Below, piece after piece: positions 18,862-27,740 of a stretch of 64,000 nucleotides of DNA. A model generated the notes under the pieces. It was not told the origin of the DNA. It worked only from the letters and a program-made list of their open reading frames with translations, and made no database searches. The position numbers and the translations under genes were made by a program. The number at the start of each line of letters is the position of its first letter. Within the stretch, counting starts at the first letter, position 1. This DNA is from Exiguobacterium sp. KRL4 (GTDB lineage: Bacteria > Bacillota > Bacilli > Exiguobacteriales > Exiguobacteriaceae): positions 62,001-126,000 of the forward strand of contig NZ_MOLV01000002.1 in assembly GCF_001870785.1 (NCBI RefSeq), in the 5' to 3' direction.

Positions 18862-20478
18862 TTGATCAGCATACGCAAAAAACTAATTCTTCTGTCGTTC
18901 GTCTTGATGGCAACCATACTCGGAGGATGTATTCGGATTCAATATGACGCTACCGTTCACACGGATCAAAGTGTGACGTTAAAAACGACGTATGCGGCAA
19001 AAGAACATCCTGTCGCACGATTACTCAATTTAAATCCGGACTGGAAAACGTATGTCAAACAGGCGGAGGAAAATGGTTATGCGGCAGAGACCTTCAAGAC
19101 GCAGGATGATTATGAAGGAATTCGGATGGAAAAGAAGTTTGCCAAGTTCGAGGATTTAGCGACGATCAAAGATGAATGGAAGACGGGGATCGGGGGGATT
19201 TTGATTCCGCCTGATACGACATACGAGGTTAAGACAGAAGAGGGTTTTTGGTTTAATACGTACCGGTTAGATACGAACATCGACCTCAGTATTGATCGTC
19301 TGAATATCAAAGGTTATCAACCGACAGGACAAGTTAAGAAACTAGCGGACCGCTATATCCGTCAGGCCGATATCGAAATCAATTTACATGGACCGAAAGT
19401 GATTGGGTTACAAAATGGAGAGAAGATGGACTGGTCGAACTATAACAATGTCTCCTGGAAATTGTACGGGACAAAAGCCAATCAGTTGCAACTGATTGCC
19501 TATGTGCCAAATCCGACCGGTTGGATCATTACCGGTGTCGTCCTGTTGATTGGATTCGGGTTATTGATGTTCTGGGTGATTCACCATGTCCGGAAATTAC
19601 GGCGGAAACAATTACAGACAATCGGGATTTCATTATTCGTCTGTCTGATTGTCGGAGGAGGAGCCTGGTGGATTTTTGCGGATGAGACGTCTAGTGCACC
19701 ACCACCGACAAAACAAATTGTCACGAAGCAGGCCGGTGAAATTACGCCTACGTTCATGGTCCACGGATTGTTTGGGACGGAGCGGACGTTTTTACCAATG
19801 ATTGAAAACTTCACAAAAAACAAGTTGGCGGAAGATGGTGGCCGCTGTGATGTCTCGCGAGCAGGGAAGGTGACATGCAGCGTCAAACCGTCGACGACAG
19901 GATATCCGCTCGTTCGGATTGTCTTTGAAGACGATGAAGCAAGTCTGCTCAATCAACAGAAGTGGCTGAGTGCGGCCATCGATCAATATGACCGTCAGCA
20001 AAAAGCCACCTTTACCGATGTTCAGCTCGTTGGTCACAGTATGGGAGGCGTTGATGTCGTCGCCTATACGTTAAAAGAAGACCTTCCGTACCAGATCCGA
20101 AAACTCGTCACGCTCGATGCACCGATCAGTGGATCGGATTATGCGACGCTTGGTTTGACACTCGCACCGTTCGGGACAAATACAAACAGTCCGGCGATTC
20201 AAGATTTGGCTGAAAACTCAGCGACGATGAAAAATTTGAAGGATCGATTGGAGACGTGGCCCCGCGATGTTCTCGTCTATTCGTTTGGGGCAAAAGGAGG
20301 CGACTTCAACTTGATCCCGCTGAAAAGTTCGTTTGCGCTTGAAGCCTACACCGATAACATCCAGACAAAATCCTATAAGTATGATCACTTTACGATTCAC
20401 CGCCGGGAACCGGTCTTTCGCGAAGTCCGTAATTTCTTGTTCAAAGAAAACTTAGTCACTGAGGAGGAACCATCATGA
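18862..20478 (+). CDS. Lipoprotein fusion: LppM-like domain, two membrane helices, alpha/beta hydrolase (DUF915-like)
   Basis: 538 residues. A lipoprotein signal peptide ends at LGGC (Cys23). Residues ~24-210 look like an LppM-type domain (IRIQYDATVHTDQSV). A helix at ~213-238 and a second at ~247-265 flank a short basic loop, so the C-terminal part returns to the outside. Residues ~290-535 form an alpha/beta hydrolase: MVHGLFG oxyanion region, nucleophile S393 in GHSMGG, then LDAPISG and a C-terminal YDHFTIH that could give Asp and His. This half resembles DUF915 surface hydrolases. Start TTG 18862 is required to keep the signal peptide. Substrate unknown; lipid or ester hydrolysis is inferred. 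Confidence 0.75.
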   Translation: MISIRKKLILLSFVLMATILGGCIRIQYDATVHTDQSVTLKTTYAAKEHPVARLLNLNPDWKTYVKQAEENGYAAETFKTQDDYEGIRMEKKFAKFEDLATIKDEWKTGIGGILIPPDTTYEVKTEEGFWFNTYRLDTNIDLSIDRLNIKGYQPTGQVKKLADRYIRQADIEINLHGPKVIGLQNGEKMDWSNYNNVSWKLYGTKANQLQLIAYVPNPTGWIITGVVLLIGFGLLMFWVIHHVRKLRRKQLQTIGISLFVCLIVGGGAWWIFADETSSAPPPTKQIVTKQAGEITPTFMVHGLFGTERTFLPMIENFTKNKLAEDGGRCDVSRAGKVTCSVKPSTTGYPLVRIVFEDDEASLLNQQKWLSAAIDQYDRQQKATFTDVQLVGHSMGGVDVVAYTLKEDLPYQIRKLVTLDAPISGSDYATLGLTLAPFGTNTNSPAIQDLAENSATMKNLKDRLETWPRDVLVYSFGAKGGDFNLIPLKSSFALEAYTDNIQTKSYKYDHFTIHRREPVFREVRNFLFKENLVTEEEPS

Positions 20479-21932
20479 AACGGATTGCGATTATCGGTGG
20501 GGGAATCGCCGGGGTCACGGCCGCCGCTTTGCTGGCACGTGAAGGACACAGTGTGACGCTTTGTGAAGGAAGTCGTGAATGGGGGGGCTCGGCTGGTAAG
20601 TTCACCCGTCAATCCTTTACGTACCCAGTCGGTGCGACACTTGGGATGGGGTTTGAACCGGGTGGTCTTCACGAACGGGTGCTCCGACACTTGCAGCTAG
20701 AGATCCCGGTCGAATTACTCGATGTCGTCATGACGATTAAGCTCGACGGGCGAGACATCATGTATTACCGGGACCGGAACCGGTTCATCCAGCACCTAAA
20801 AGACCAATTCACAGAGCAAGCGACTGCGATTGAGACCTTTTTTGACGAAATCCATCATATCGAGCGCCATGTCCGTCCGTTGATGCAGGCGTTACCGGCG
20901 TTACCGTTACGAACGATGACGGATGCACAAATGATTTTAAAAGAAGTCCGTTCGAGTCTTCCACTAGTGCCTTATCTGACACAGACGATTGGTCATCTTT
21001 TACGCAAACATCGACTGGACGGCACGACGTTTGCGCAATTAATCGATGGGATTCTCCTAGATAGTATGCAGACCGGCATGGAAGCCTCGGCGTTGCTTGG
21101 AGCGGTCGCCTTATCGATTTATCATGACGGCGCCTACTACGTGCCGGGTGGATTGTATAAAGTCGCCGAACAACTGAAAGCATCAGCGGAACAAGACGGG
21201 GCAACGGTTTTACTCGGACGAAAGATCGTCTCCATCCGACAAACGGTGGACGGCTTTTTACTCGAAGATCGTCGGGGACGTTTGATTCTTGCCGACGAAG
21301 TGATCGGGGCCTTACCGATCGAAGCGATGCACGAGCTCGTTGGACCGTCCTTGCAACCGACATTACGTCGGACATATAAACGGCAAGCGGCTCTCTCACA
21401 GTGGGCGACGTTTACGTATTATGCCGCAATTCCGGAGACAATCGTCGAGGACGGTACCGCTTTTCGACAAGTCCATGATCCAATCTTACCGTCCGGACAT
21501 GCCTTCATCTCGTTATCGCAAGCAGGCGATCTGGAGCGGGCACCGGATGGATGCCGGACGTTGACGATGTCGTGTCATGTACCGATTGACCGGTTCGCCC
21601 GGGACGATCAAGGGCAATACAACGACCAAGTCGAGACGATGCAGGAAAAATTCGAGGTCATACTGGAACAGGAGTTTCCCGGATTTCAAGAACACGCCAT
21701 TGCACGTTACCCGGGTGGACCAGGAGCATGGGTCCGGTATACGTCACGTCCAAACGGTGGTGTCGGTGGATATCCGCAATTGCCGTCGACGAGTCTGTTC
21801 CGTGCCGCCTCATTTCGAACGGGCATTCCGGGACTGTACATCATTGGGGATACCGTTTTTCCGGGAGCTGGGACAATCGGAGCGACGACATCGGCGATTC
21901 ATGTCGCGCGTGCGCTTGGCGTGAAGATTTAA
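20475..21932 (+). CDS. Phytoene desaturase/CrtN-like FAD oxidoreductase
   Basis: 485 residues. N-terminal FAD dinucleotide-binding motif IGGGIAGVTAAALLAREGH, the motif WGGSAGKF in place of the usual GGRA-type loop, and the C-terminal LYIIGDTVFPGAGTIGATTSA that closes the FAD site are those of carotenoid desaturases, isomerases and retinol saturases (COG1233). Orange carotenoids are common in the suggested genus, so a carotenoid or other polyene substrate is plausible but not shown. It overlaps the lipase stop by 4 nt (ATGA) with GAGGAGG just upstream, so the two are translationally coupled. Confidence 0.8.
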   Translation: MKRIAIIGGGIAGVTAAALLAREGHSVTLCEGSREWGGSAGKFTRQSFTYPVGATLGMGFEPGGLHERVLRHLQLEIPVELLDVVMTIKLDGRDIMYYRDRNRFIQHLKDQFTEQATAIETFFDEIHHIERHVRPLMQALPALPLRTMTDAQMILKEVRSSLPLVPYLTQTIGHLLRKHRLDGTTFAQLIDGILLDSMQTGMEASALLGAVALSIYHDGAYYVPGGLYKVAEQLKASAEQDGATVLLGRKIVSIRQTVDGFLLEDRRGRLILADEVIGALPIEAMHELVGPSLQPTLRRTYKRQAALSQWATFTYYAAIPETIVEDGTAFRQVHDPILPSGHAFISLSQAGDLERAPDGCRTLTMSCHVPIDRFARDDQGQYNDQVETMQEKFEVILEQEFPGFQEHAIARYPGGPGAWVRYTSRPNGGVGGYPQLPSTSLFRAASFRTGIPGLYIIGDTVFPGAGTIGATTSAIHVARALGVKI

Positions 21933-21960
21933 CTGAAAAACTTTGTGAAATGATGAAAGA

Positions 21961-21984
21961 AGCGGCCGATTGGTCGCTTTTTTT
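21961..21984 (+). terminator. Terminator after the CrtN-like gene
   Basis: Short stem agcggcc / ggtcgct (one G-T pair) with seven T. Confidence 0.65.
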
Positions 21985-22063
21985 GAAGAACAGGATTATC
22001 ATTAGGGCGAGACGGGAAGTACATAAGCATGAGCAAAAAAAGAGAGAGAAGGAGTGGACAAGA

Positions 22064-22351
22064 TTGAATCAGTTTGAGGACAAGTGCCAAATCTTTATTC
22101 AAGAACGGCGGCCGGAAGTCGGGCCGATTATTTTCACGACTGCCCGCACGTTCATCAATGCCCGTGGATTGAGTGTCTATGAACGTGTTTATCAAGGAAA
22201 AGAAGAAGTCCGGTTAGCTTTCGTCGAACAGACGGCAGGGCATCAAGTCGTTTCGTTAATGGAAAATACATTCGGAAACGGACTCGTTTACTTTGTTTCG
22301 ACAGCGACAGCAACATGGGACGGCGAACAGTTTGGGGAATTTACGTTCTAA
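22064..22351 (+). CDS. Hypothetical protein, 95 residues
   Basis: Starts at TTG 22064 behind AGAAGGAGTG (22057 region) and ends before a perfect terminator, so it is a separate small gene. The frame is open far upstream into the CrtN-like gene but without a start signal. Sequence is soluble, mixed alpha/beta, with no membrane helix: KCQIFIQERRPEVGPIIFTT near the N-terminus and a C-terminal TATWDGEQFGEFTF. No family recognised; function unknown. Confidence 0.65.
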   Translation: MNQFEDKCQIFIQERRPEVGPIIFTTARTFINARGLSVYERVYQGKEEVRLAFVEQTAGHQVVSLMENTFGNGLVYFVSTATATWDGEQFGEFTF

Positions 22352-22361
22352 CTACATAACA

Positions 22362-22394
22362 AGTCCCAGTCCGGACGTGACTGGGACTCTTTTC
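22362..22394 (+). terminator. Terminator after the 95-residue gene
   Basis: Perfect 10-bp stem agtcccagtc / gactgggact followed by CTTTTCT. Confidence 0.85.
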
Positions 22395-22467
22395 TGCCGA
22401 AACTTGTATCCGTTTCTCGACGTATACGAGATATGAGGAAATCAGCTCGCGAGAAGGAGGAACCATC

Positions 22468-23739
22468 TTGCAACAACCTGCATCTCCACCCAAGTCATCG
22501 ACCCGGCGTCTAGCGACCGTGTCCTTGATTTTTATGGCAGTCGGCTTCATCGCCTCGTTGCCTTTTAAAGAAAACAACTGGATTTTTTGGTTGCAAAGCG
22601 GATTTGAGGCAGGACTTGTCGGAGGGATTGCCGACTGGTTTGCGATCACTGCACTGTTTCGTCATCCACTGGGTCTAAAGATTCCCCATACGAATTTATT
22701 GCCGAAGAACCGGGAACGGGTCATCGAATCGATCGTCCAGATGTTAGAAAAAGATTTACTGAATAAAGAAAGTATCGTCGAGAAGCTTCGTCATATGACG
22801 CTTGCCGATCGGTTCATCAAGTTGCTCCGGTCAATCGTTTTGTTGCCTGCCTTTCGGGCGACGGTGACAGAACTATTGCTTGGTATTTTGCATAAACTTC
22901 CACGAGAAGCGATTCTTAAGGTCGTCGACGACCGGATTTCCGAGACGATCAAAGCCTACCCGTCAAAACGATTAGCAGAGCGCTTGGTCGAGTTGAACGA
23001 AGAACGACGACTTGACGAACTGGCAATTGATCAGCTGCTCGGCTACGGGCAACGCCTGCTCGAAGATCCGGTCATCCGGGATCAAATCGGCCGCTTGGCG
23101 TATCACGCGATGATCGATCAGGAAAAAAATACGTTTTTACGGGTCACGGCGAAAACCGTTCAAAAAGTCTATTCCGAAGAACGACTGAGTCTTGTCATTC
23201 AGTCTGTCCTACTCAGTGTGATTCAGGATATGAAGCAAGTGCATCACCCGAATCGTCTGGCCATTCTCGATCATCTACGACGAAATTTAATTCAGTTGAC
23301 ACAAGATGAGGACCGTTTAGCGAAAATTGACCAATGGAAAGAAACGGAAGTCGATCGTTTCGATTTCCATCCTGTCTTACACCGGGCCTATACGGCAGGC
23401 ATCACTGAATTGAAGACGTATCTCGTCTCGGACGCGTTTTGGGAAGGTCGAGCTTTACCGCTGATGAACCAAGCGTTAGACGACTGGGATCATCACCCGA
23501 CATTCAAAGAAGAAAGTGATCGTTGGATGAAAGATCAGCTTGTCCGGTTTGTCGATCAAAACCACCAAAAAATCGGAGGATTGGTCCGGGAAAATCTAAA
23601 CCGTTTTGACACGGAAACGTTAATTCATATGATTGAAGATAAAGTAGGAAATGATTTGCAATGGATTAGGGTCAATGGTGCGATTTGCGGATTCTTCATC
23701 GGTTTGATTTTAGGAGGCATCAAGTTATTCATCGGCTAA
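22468..23739 (+). CDS. DUF445 membrane protein (YjiN-like)
   Basis: 423 residues. Two N-terminal hydrophobic stretches (residues ~15-35 and ~45-60) with the family signature GLVGGIADWFAITALFRHPLG, a long charged helical middle (~80-390), and a C-terminal membrane helix (VNGAICGFFIGLILGGIKLF). This is the DUF445/COG2733 pattern; function is unknown. TTG 22468 follows GAAGGAGG by 6 nt. It is followed by the glycosylase gene after 15 nt and probably shares its transcript. Confidence 0.85.
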   Translation: MQQPASPPKSSTRRLATVSLIFMAVGFIASLPFKENNWIFWLQSGFEAGLVGGIADWFAITALFRHPLGLKIPHTNLLPKNRERVIESIVQMLEKDLLNKESIVEKLRHMTLADRFIKLLRSIVLLPAFRATVTELLLGILHKLPREAILKVVDDRISETIKAYPSKRLAERLVELNEERRLDELAIDQLLGYGQRLLEDPVIRDQIGRLAYHAMIDQEKNTFLRVTAKTVQKVYSEERLSLVIQSVLLSVIQDMKQVHHPNRLAILDHLRRNLIQLTQDEDRLAKIDQWKETEVDRFDFHPVLHRAYTAGITELKTYLVSDAFWEGRALPLMNQALDDWDHHPTFKEESDRWMKDQLVRFVDQNHQKIGGLVRENLNRFDTETLIHMIEDKVGNDLQWIRVNGAICGFFIGLILGGIKLFIG

Positions 23740-23754
23740 AGGAGAAGATGTCTA

Positions 23755-24576
23755 ATGTGGCAGGAAAAAATCGTCATGCAGGACGCGTATGATTTTGACG
23801 GGATTCGAAGACGCCTTCGTGGTGATCGGCTTCAAGTCGAACATGAGGACCGTCTGATTGTTCCGGTCCTTGTACCGGAAGGGAAGTTCATCGGTCAGAT
23901 GGAAGCACTTGATTCACATACGCTGCTGTTAAGTGGCGAAGGACCAAAGAAACCGATGTTGCATCAGTTGCGACATCGGTTTCGTCTCGATGTCAGAAAT
24001 CCGTCACAAGCGTTCATCGGTACGTCACTCGACGGAATCGTGTCCCGGTTTGGGGCCGAGCGGCTGGTGCTGGATGTGGATCCATTTACGGCATTGATCC
24101 GGTCAATCATTCATCAACAAGTGAATCTTAGCTTTGCACAAGTCTTGACGGAACGAGTGTGCCGGACGTTCGGAACGGAACAAGACGGGGTCATCTTCCC
24201 GCCGACGGCAGACCGGTTACGGAATGTTGAACCGGAGCAGCTCCGTATCCTGCAACTTTCCGGAAGAAAAGCCGAGTACCTATTAGGAGCAGCTCAGTCC
24301 GACATCGATTTCCGACAGTTGGCGGAAGCGTCTGATGAGACGATTGCCGAGACGCTGATGGCCTTGAAGGGGGTCGGACCATGGACCGTTCAAAACGTCT
24401 TGATGTTTGGTTACGGGCGGCAAGACTTATTTCCGGCGTCCGATATCGGGATCTTGCGGGCATTTGAAAGCTTACACGGCAATCGGCCGAGTGTCGAAGA
24501 AGCCGTGTCGCTCAGTCAAGAATTCGCCCCGTACCGTAGTCATGCCGCTTATCTGTTATGGCGGTCGATTGAATAA
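23755..24576 (+). CDS. DNA-3-methyladenine glycosylase, AlkA family
   Basis: 273 residues. It removes alkylated bases (3-methyladenine and related) from DNA to start base excision repair. The C-terminal half is an HhH-GPD domain: helix-hairpin-helix LKGVGPWTVQN at residues 204-214 and the catalytic aspartate D230 in FPASDIG. The N-terminal ~100 residues form the AlkA_N-like part. It resembles YfjP of B. subtilis. AAGGAGAAG precedes ATG 23755. Confidence 0.88.
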   Translation: MWQEKIVMQDAYDFDGIRRRLRGDRLQVEHEDRLIVPVLVPEGKFIGQMEALDSHTLLLSGEGPKKPMLHQLRHRFRLDVRNPSQAFIGTSLDGIVSRFGAERLVLDVDPFTALIRSIIHQQVNLSFAQVLTERVCRTFGTEQDGVIFPPTADRLRNVEPEQLRILQLSGRKAEYLLGAAQSDIDFRQLAEASDETIAETLMALKGVGPWTVQNVLMFGYGRQDLFPASDIGILRAFESLHGNRPSVEEAVSLSQEFAPYRSHAAYLLWRSIE

Positions 24577-24586
24577 GGAACTATTC

Positions 24587-24615
24587 TTGTCACCCCTTGA
24601 AGAGAACGGTATAAT
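24587..24615 (+). promoter_or_regulatory. Sigma-A promoter of ricA-mutS-mutL
   Basis: -35 TTGTCA (24587-24592), a 17-bp spacer and perfect -10 TATAAT (24610-24615). Strong housekeeping promoter about 80 nt upstream of ricA. Confidence 0.88.
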
Positions 24616-24626
24616 GAATGCGATAA

Positions 24627-24642
24627 GAACGAGTCATCGTTC
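24627..24642. promoter_or_regulatory. Inverted repeat in the ricA 5' leader
   Basis: GAACGAGTCATCGTTC has perfect 6-bp arms around 4 bases, right after the expected transcription start. It may be a protein site or a 5' stem-loop that protects the message. It is not a LexA box. Confidence 0.35.
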
Positions 24643-24697
24643 GTAGACACGATAAGCGTAGCGGGTTCACCGCTTCCGATAGAGGGGACGAATGTTT

Positions 24698-25129
24698 ATG
24701 TATACAGATGAACAGATCATCGAAAAGGCAAATGAAATCGCAAAAATGATTTCTGAGACTTCAGAGGTCGAACGGTTTAAAGCTGCTGAAGCCAACATCA
24801 ATGGAAACGAAAAAGTCCAAAAGATGATGAAACAGATTAAATTTTTACAAAAAGAAGCGGTCAACTGCCAACACTACGGGAAAACGGAAGCATTGGCACG
24901 TGTCGAAGCAAAACTGGATAAATTATTCGCAGAACTCGACGAGATGCCGGTCGTTCAACAATTCCAAGAATCGCAAGAAGAAGTCAACGGCTTACTTCAA
25001 TATGTCACGGTGACGATCTCAAACGGGATCACGGATCAAATCATCGAAGCAACAGATGGTGATGTCTTGGCGGGGAAAACAGGAAGTGGCATGGAAGCTG
25101 AAAATAAAAGCGGCGGTTGCGGCTATTAA
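24698..25129 (+). CDS. ricA: RicA (YmcA), Y-complex component
   Basis: 143 residues from ATG 24698; AGAGGGGA at 24681-24688 favours it over ATG 24692. RicA, RicF (YlbF) and RicT (YaaT) form the Y-complex, which binds Fe-S clusters and steers RNase Y cleavage of operon transcripts. The conserved core (AKMISETSEVERFKAAE... and VQQFQESQEEVNGLLQ) is clear. There is a cysteine in the middle and one in the C-terminal GGCGY; the extended Gly/Cys tail is longer than in B. subtilis. In Bacillus it follows miaB and precedes cotE; both are missing here. Confidence 0.92.
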   Translation: MYTDEQIIEKANEIAKMISETSEVERFKAAEANINGNEKVQKMMKQIKFLQKEAVNCQHYGKTEALARVEAKLDKLFAELDEMPVVQQFQESQEEVNGLLQYVTVTISNGITDQIIEATDGDVLAGKTGSGMEAENKSGGCGY

Positions 25130-25146
25130 TCAATGAACTGAATTGG

Positions 25147-25175
25147 AAAAGCCGACGGATTCCCGTCGGCTTTTT
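25147..25175 (+). terminator. Terminator between ricA and mutS
   Basis: Strong stem aaaagccgacgg / ccgtcggctttt, loop ATT-C, then T run. The mutS ribosome site begins right after. It probably attenuates read-through from ricA into mutSL. Confidence 0.85.
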
Positions 25176-25195
25176 ACGCGAATGAGGTGAATATC

Positions 25196-27727
25196 ATGGA
25201 AGCAGTCCACAATACACCAATGATGAAACAATATTTTTCAATTAAGGCGGATTATCCTGATGCCTTTTTGTTTTATCGTCTAGGTGATTTTTATGAGTTA
25301 TTTTTTGATGACGCGAAACAGGTCGCGCACGAACTGGAATTGACATTGACGGCGAAAAATGGAAAGAACGCCGAACATCCGATTCCGATGTGTGGTGTGC
25401 CGCACCATGCGGCAAACGGCTACATTGAACAATTGATTGAACGGGGATATAAAGTCGCTTTATGCGATCAAGTCGAAGATCCGAAATTGACGAAGGGACT
25501 CGTCAAACGTGAAGTCGTCCAAGTCATTACACCGGGAACGTTGATGTCGTCGTTGACGGAAAAAGAAAACCGTTACCTCGTCGCGGTCGTCGAACAGGAC
25601 GGACGATTCGGCATTGCCCGCGGAGACGTCTCGACCGGAGAAAGTGCGCTGACGAGTGTTGCGACGCTTGATGCCGTCGCGAAGGAGTTAAGTATCATCC
25701 TGCCGCGCGAAATCATCGTGACGACAAGGGAACACGAAGCGGCGCTCAGCCACTTACAGATTCCATTGACGCAAAGTTCACGCCGGGAAAACCATCCGCA
25801 CGGTGACCGGGCGATTGATGCAGCACAAGCAGATGCCTTTGCTGTCTTGTACGCGTATATGCATGATACGCAAAAACGGTCGCTGACGCATTTGCAACCG
25901 GCACTGGTCTATGAAGCGGCTGATTTCATGCAGCTGGAGTCGAATACCGTCAAGAATCTTGAACTGATTCGTTCTGCTCGGACTGGCGATAAAAAAGGGT
26001 CATTGCTCGGTCTGCTTGATGTCACGGGAACGGCGATGGGCGGACGGATGCTGAAACGCTGGCTCGAAAAACCATTGCTGTCGGAACGGACGATTACAGA
26101 ACGGCTCGACGCCGTCGAAGAATTGTTGGCGCATTATTTTGAACGGCAACAGCTGAAGGATACGCTGCGGGAAGTCTACGATTTGGAACGATTGGTCGCG
26201 AAAGTCGGGTACGGTACGGCTTCTGCCCGTGATCTCGTCCAATTGAAATCGACGCTCCGCTTGATTCCGCGCATTCAAGCCGCGCTTGAAGAACTGTTGA
26301 GCGACCGCTTGGGACAACTGGCACTCGGGCTCGATCCACATGACGAACTGACCGACTTGCTGGACCGTGCTTTTGTCGAGGCCCCGCCGATCTCGACGAA
26401 AGAAGGCGGAATGATCCAACCGGGCTTCGACCCGGCACTGGATGAACTGTTAGTGGCGTCGAAAGACGGAAAGACATGGCTGGCAACACTTGAAGCAAGT
26501 GAACGTCAGGCAACCGGTATCAAGACGCTGAAGATCGGTTATAACCGGGTATTTGGTTATTATATCGAAGTCTCGCGGGCCAACGCCAAACTGTTGCCGG
26601 AAGGACGGTATGAACGTAAACAGACGCTTGCGAACGCCGAGCGGTATGTCACACCGGAACTGAAAGAGAAGGAGGCGTTGATTCTCGGGGCAGAGGAAAA
26701 AAGCATTACCCTCGAATACGAACTGTTCTGCCAAGTCCGGGATCAAGTCAAAACACAGATTGAAAGCCTGCAACGGGTCAGTCGGCGGATTGCGGAACTG
26801 GATGTCCTCGTCGCCTTGGCGGAAATCGCAGAACGTCATGACTATGTCCGACCGTTAACGATTACAGGACGGAACGTGACCATCGAGAACGGACGTCACC
26901 CGGTCATCGAGACAGTCCTGCCGCGCGGGGAATATGTCGCGAACGGCATCGCCTTACACGAGGAGCGGGAAATGCTGTTGATCACGGGACCGAACATGTC
27001 CGGTAAATCAACGTACATGCGTCAATTCGCCTTGATTGCCTTGTTGCATCAGATTGGATCGTTTGTCCCGGCAAGCCGGGCTGAGTTACCGGTCTTTGAT
27101 CAAATTTTCACGCGGATCGGAGCAGCCGACGATTTGGTCAGCGGACAATCGACCTTCATGGTCGAGATGGTCGAGACACAAGAAGCCTTGACCCGGGCAA
27201 CCGACCAATCGTTGATTCTCCTCGATGAAATCGGTCGCGGGACATCGACATATGACGGCATGGCGCTCGCGCAAGCCATCGTCGAACACATCGCCGACCA
27301 CGTCGGAGCCAAAACATTGTTCTCGACCCATTATCATGAACTGACGGTTCTTGAGGAATCGATGCCGCGGCTCGCCAACGTCCATGTAAGGGCCGTCGAG
27401 CAGGATGGACGCGTCGTCTTCCTGCATGAAGTCCGCGACGGAAAAGCCGATCAATCTTACGGGATTCATGTCGCACGGTTAGCAGATCTGCCGGATTCCT
27501 TGATTGACCGGGCGGAAGTATTGTTATCGGAGTTCGAACAAACTGAGGAGCGGGCGATTGTGTCTCCGCCGCCTGCAGTCGTTCAGGCGGAACCCATCGA
27601 TCAGCTGAGTCTCTTTGCCGAGCCAGATCCGGTGCGGGAAACGATTCAGACGCTTGATCTGATCAATATGACACCGCTTGAAGCATTAAATACGTTGTAC
27701 CGTCTGCAGGCAGAAGCAAGAAAGTAA
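25196..27727 (+). CDS. mutS: DNA mismatch repair protein MutS
   Basis: 843 residues, usual MutS1 length. It recognises base mismatches and small loops and recruits MutL. The mismatch-wedge motif F-Y-E is at residues 32-34 in GDFYELFF. The C-terminal ABC-type ATPase has Walker [10 protein letters not shown] (near residue 603), Walker [17 protein letters not shown], and the THYHEL switch. A C-terminal beta-clamp-binding-like stretch (QLSLF) lies near residue 805. Start ATG 25196 follows TGAGGTG; the GTG at 25187 is less likely. Confidence 0.97.
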   Translation: MEAVHNTPMMKQYFSIKADYPDAFLFYRLGDFYELFFDDAKQVAHELELTLTAKNGKNAEHPIPMCGVPHHAANGYIEQLIERGYKVALCDQVEDPKLTKGLVKREVVQVITPGTLMSSLTEKENRYLVAVVEQDGRFGIARGDVSTGESALTSVATLDAVAKELSIILPREIIVTTREHEAALSHLQIPLTQSSRRENHPHGDRAIDAAQADAFAVLYAYMHDTQKRSLTHLQPALVYEAADFMQLESNTVKNLELIRSARTGDKKGSLLGLLDVTGTAMGGRMLKRWLEKPLLSERTITERLDAVEELLAHYFERQQLKDTLREVYDLERLVAKVGYGTASARDLVQLKSTLRLIPRIQAALEELLSDRLGQLALGLDPHDELTDLLDRAFVEAPPISTKEGGMIQPGFDPALDELLVASKDGKTWLATLEASERQATGIKTLKIGYNRVFGYYIEVSRANAKLLPEGRYERKQTLANAERYVTPELKEKEALILGAEEKSITLEYELFCQVRDQVKTQIESLQRVSRRIAELDVLVALAEIAERHDYVRPLTITGRNVTIENGRHPVIETVLPRGEYVANGIALHEEREMLLITGPNMSGKSTYMRQFALIALLHQIGSFVPASRAELPVFDQIFTRIGAADDLVSGQSTFMVEMVETQEALTRATDQSLILLDEIGRGTSTYDGMALAQAIVEHIADHVGAKTLFSTHYHELTVLEESMPRLANVHVRAVEQDGRVVFLHEVRDGKADQSYGIHVARLADLPDSLIDRAEVLLSEFEQTEERAIVSPPPAVVQAEPIDQLSLFAEPDPVRETIQTLDLINMTPLEALNTLYRLQAEARK

Positions 27728-27740
27728 GGAGGCGTAACAC

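Noticed and set aside
21728-22063. Upstream extension of the 95-residue gene into the CrtN-like gene
   Set aside because: No ribosome site in the overlap, and a terminator at 21961-21984 lies between; TTG 22064 has a good site.
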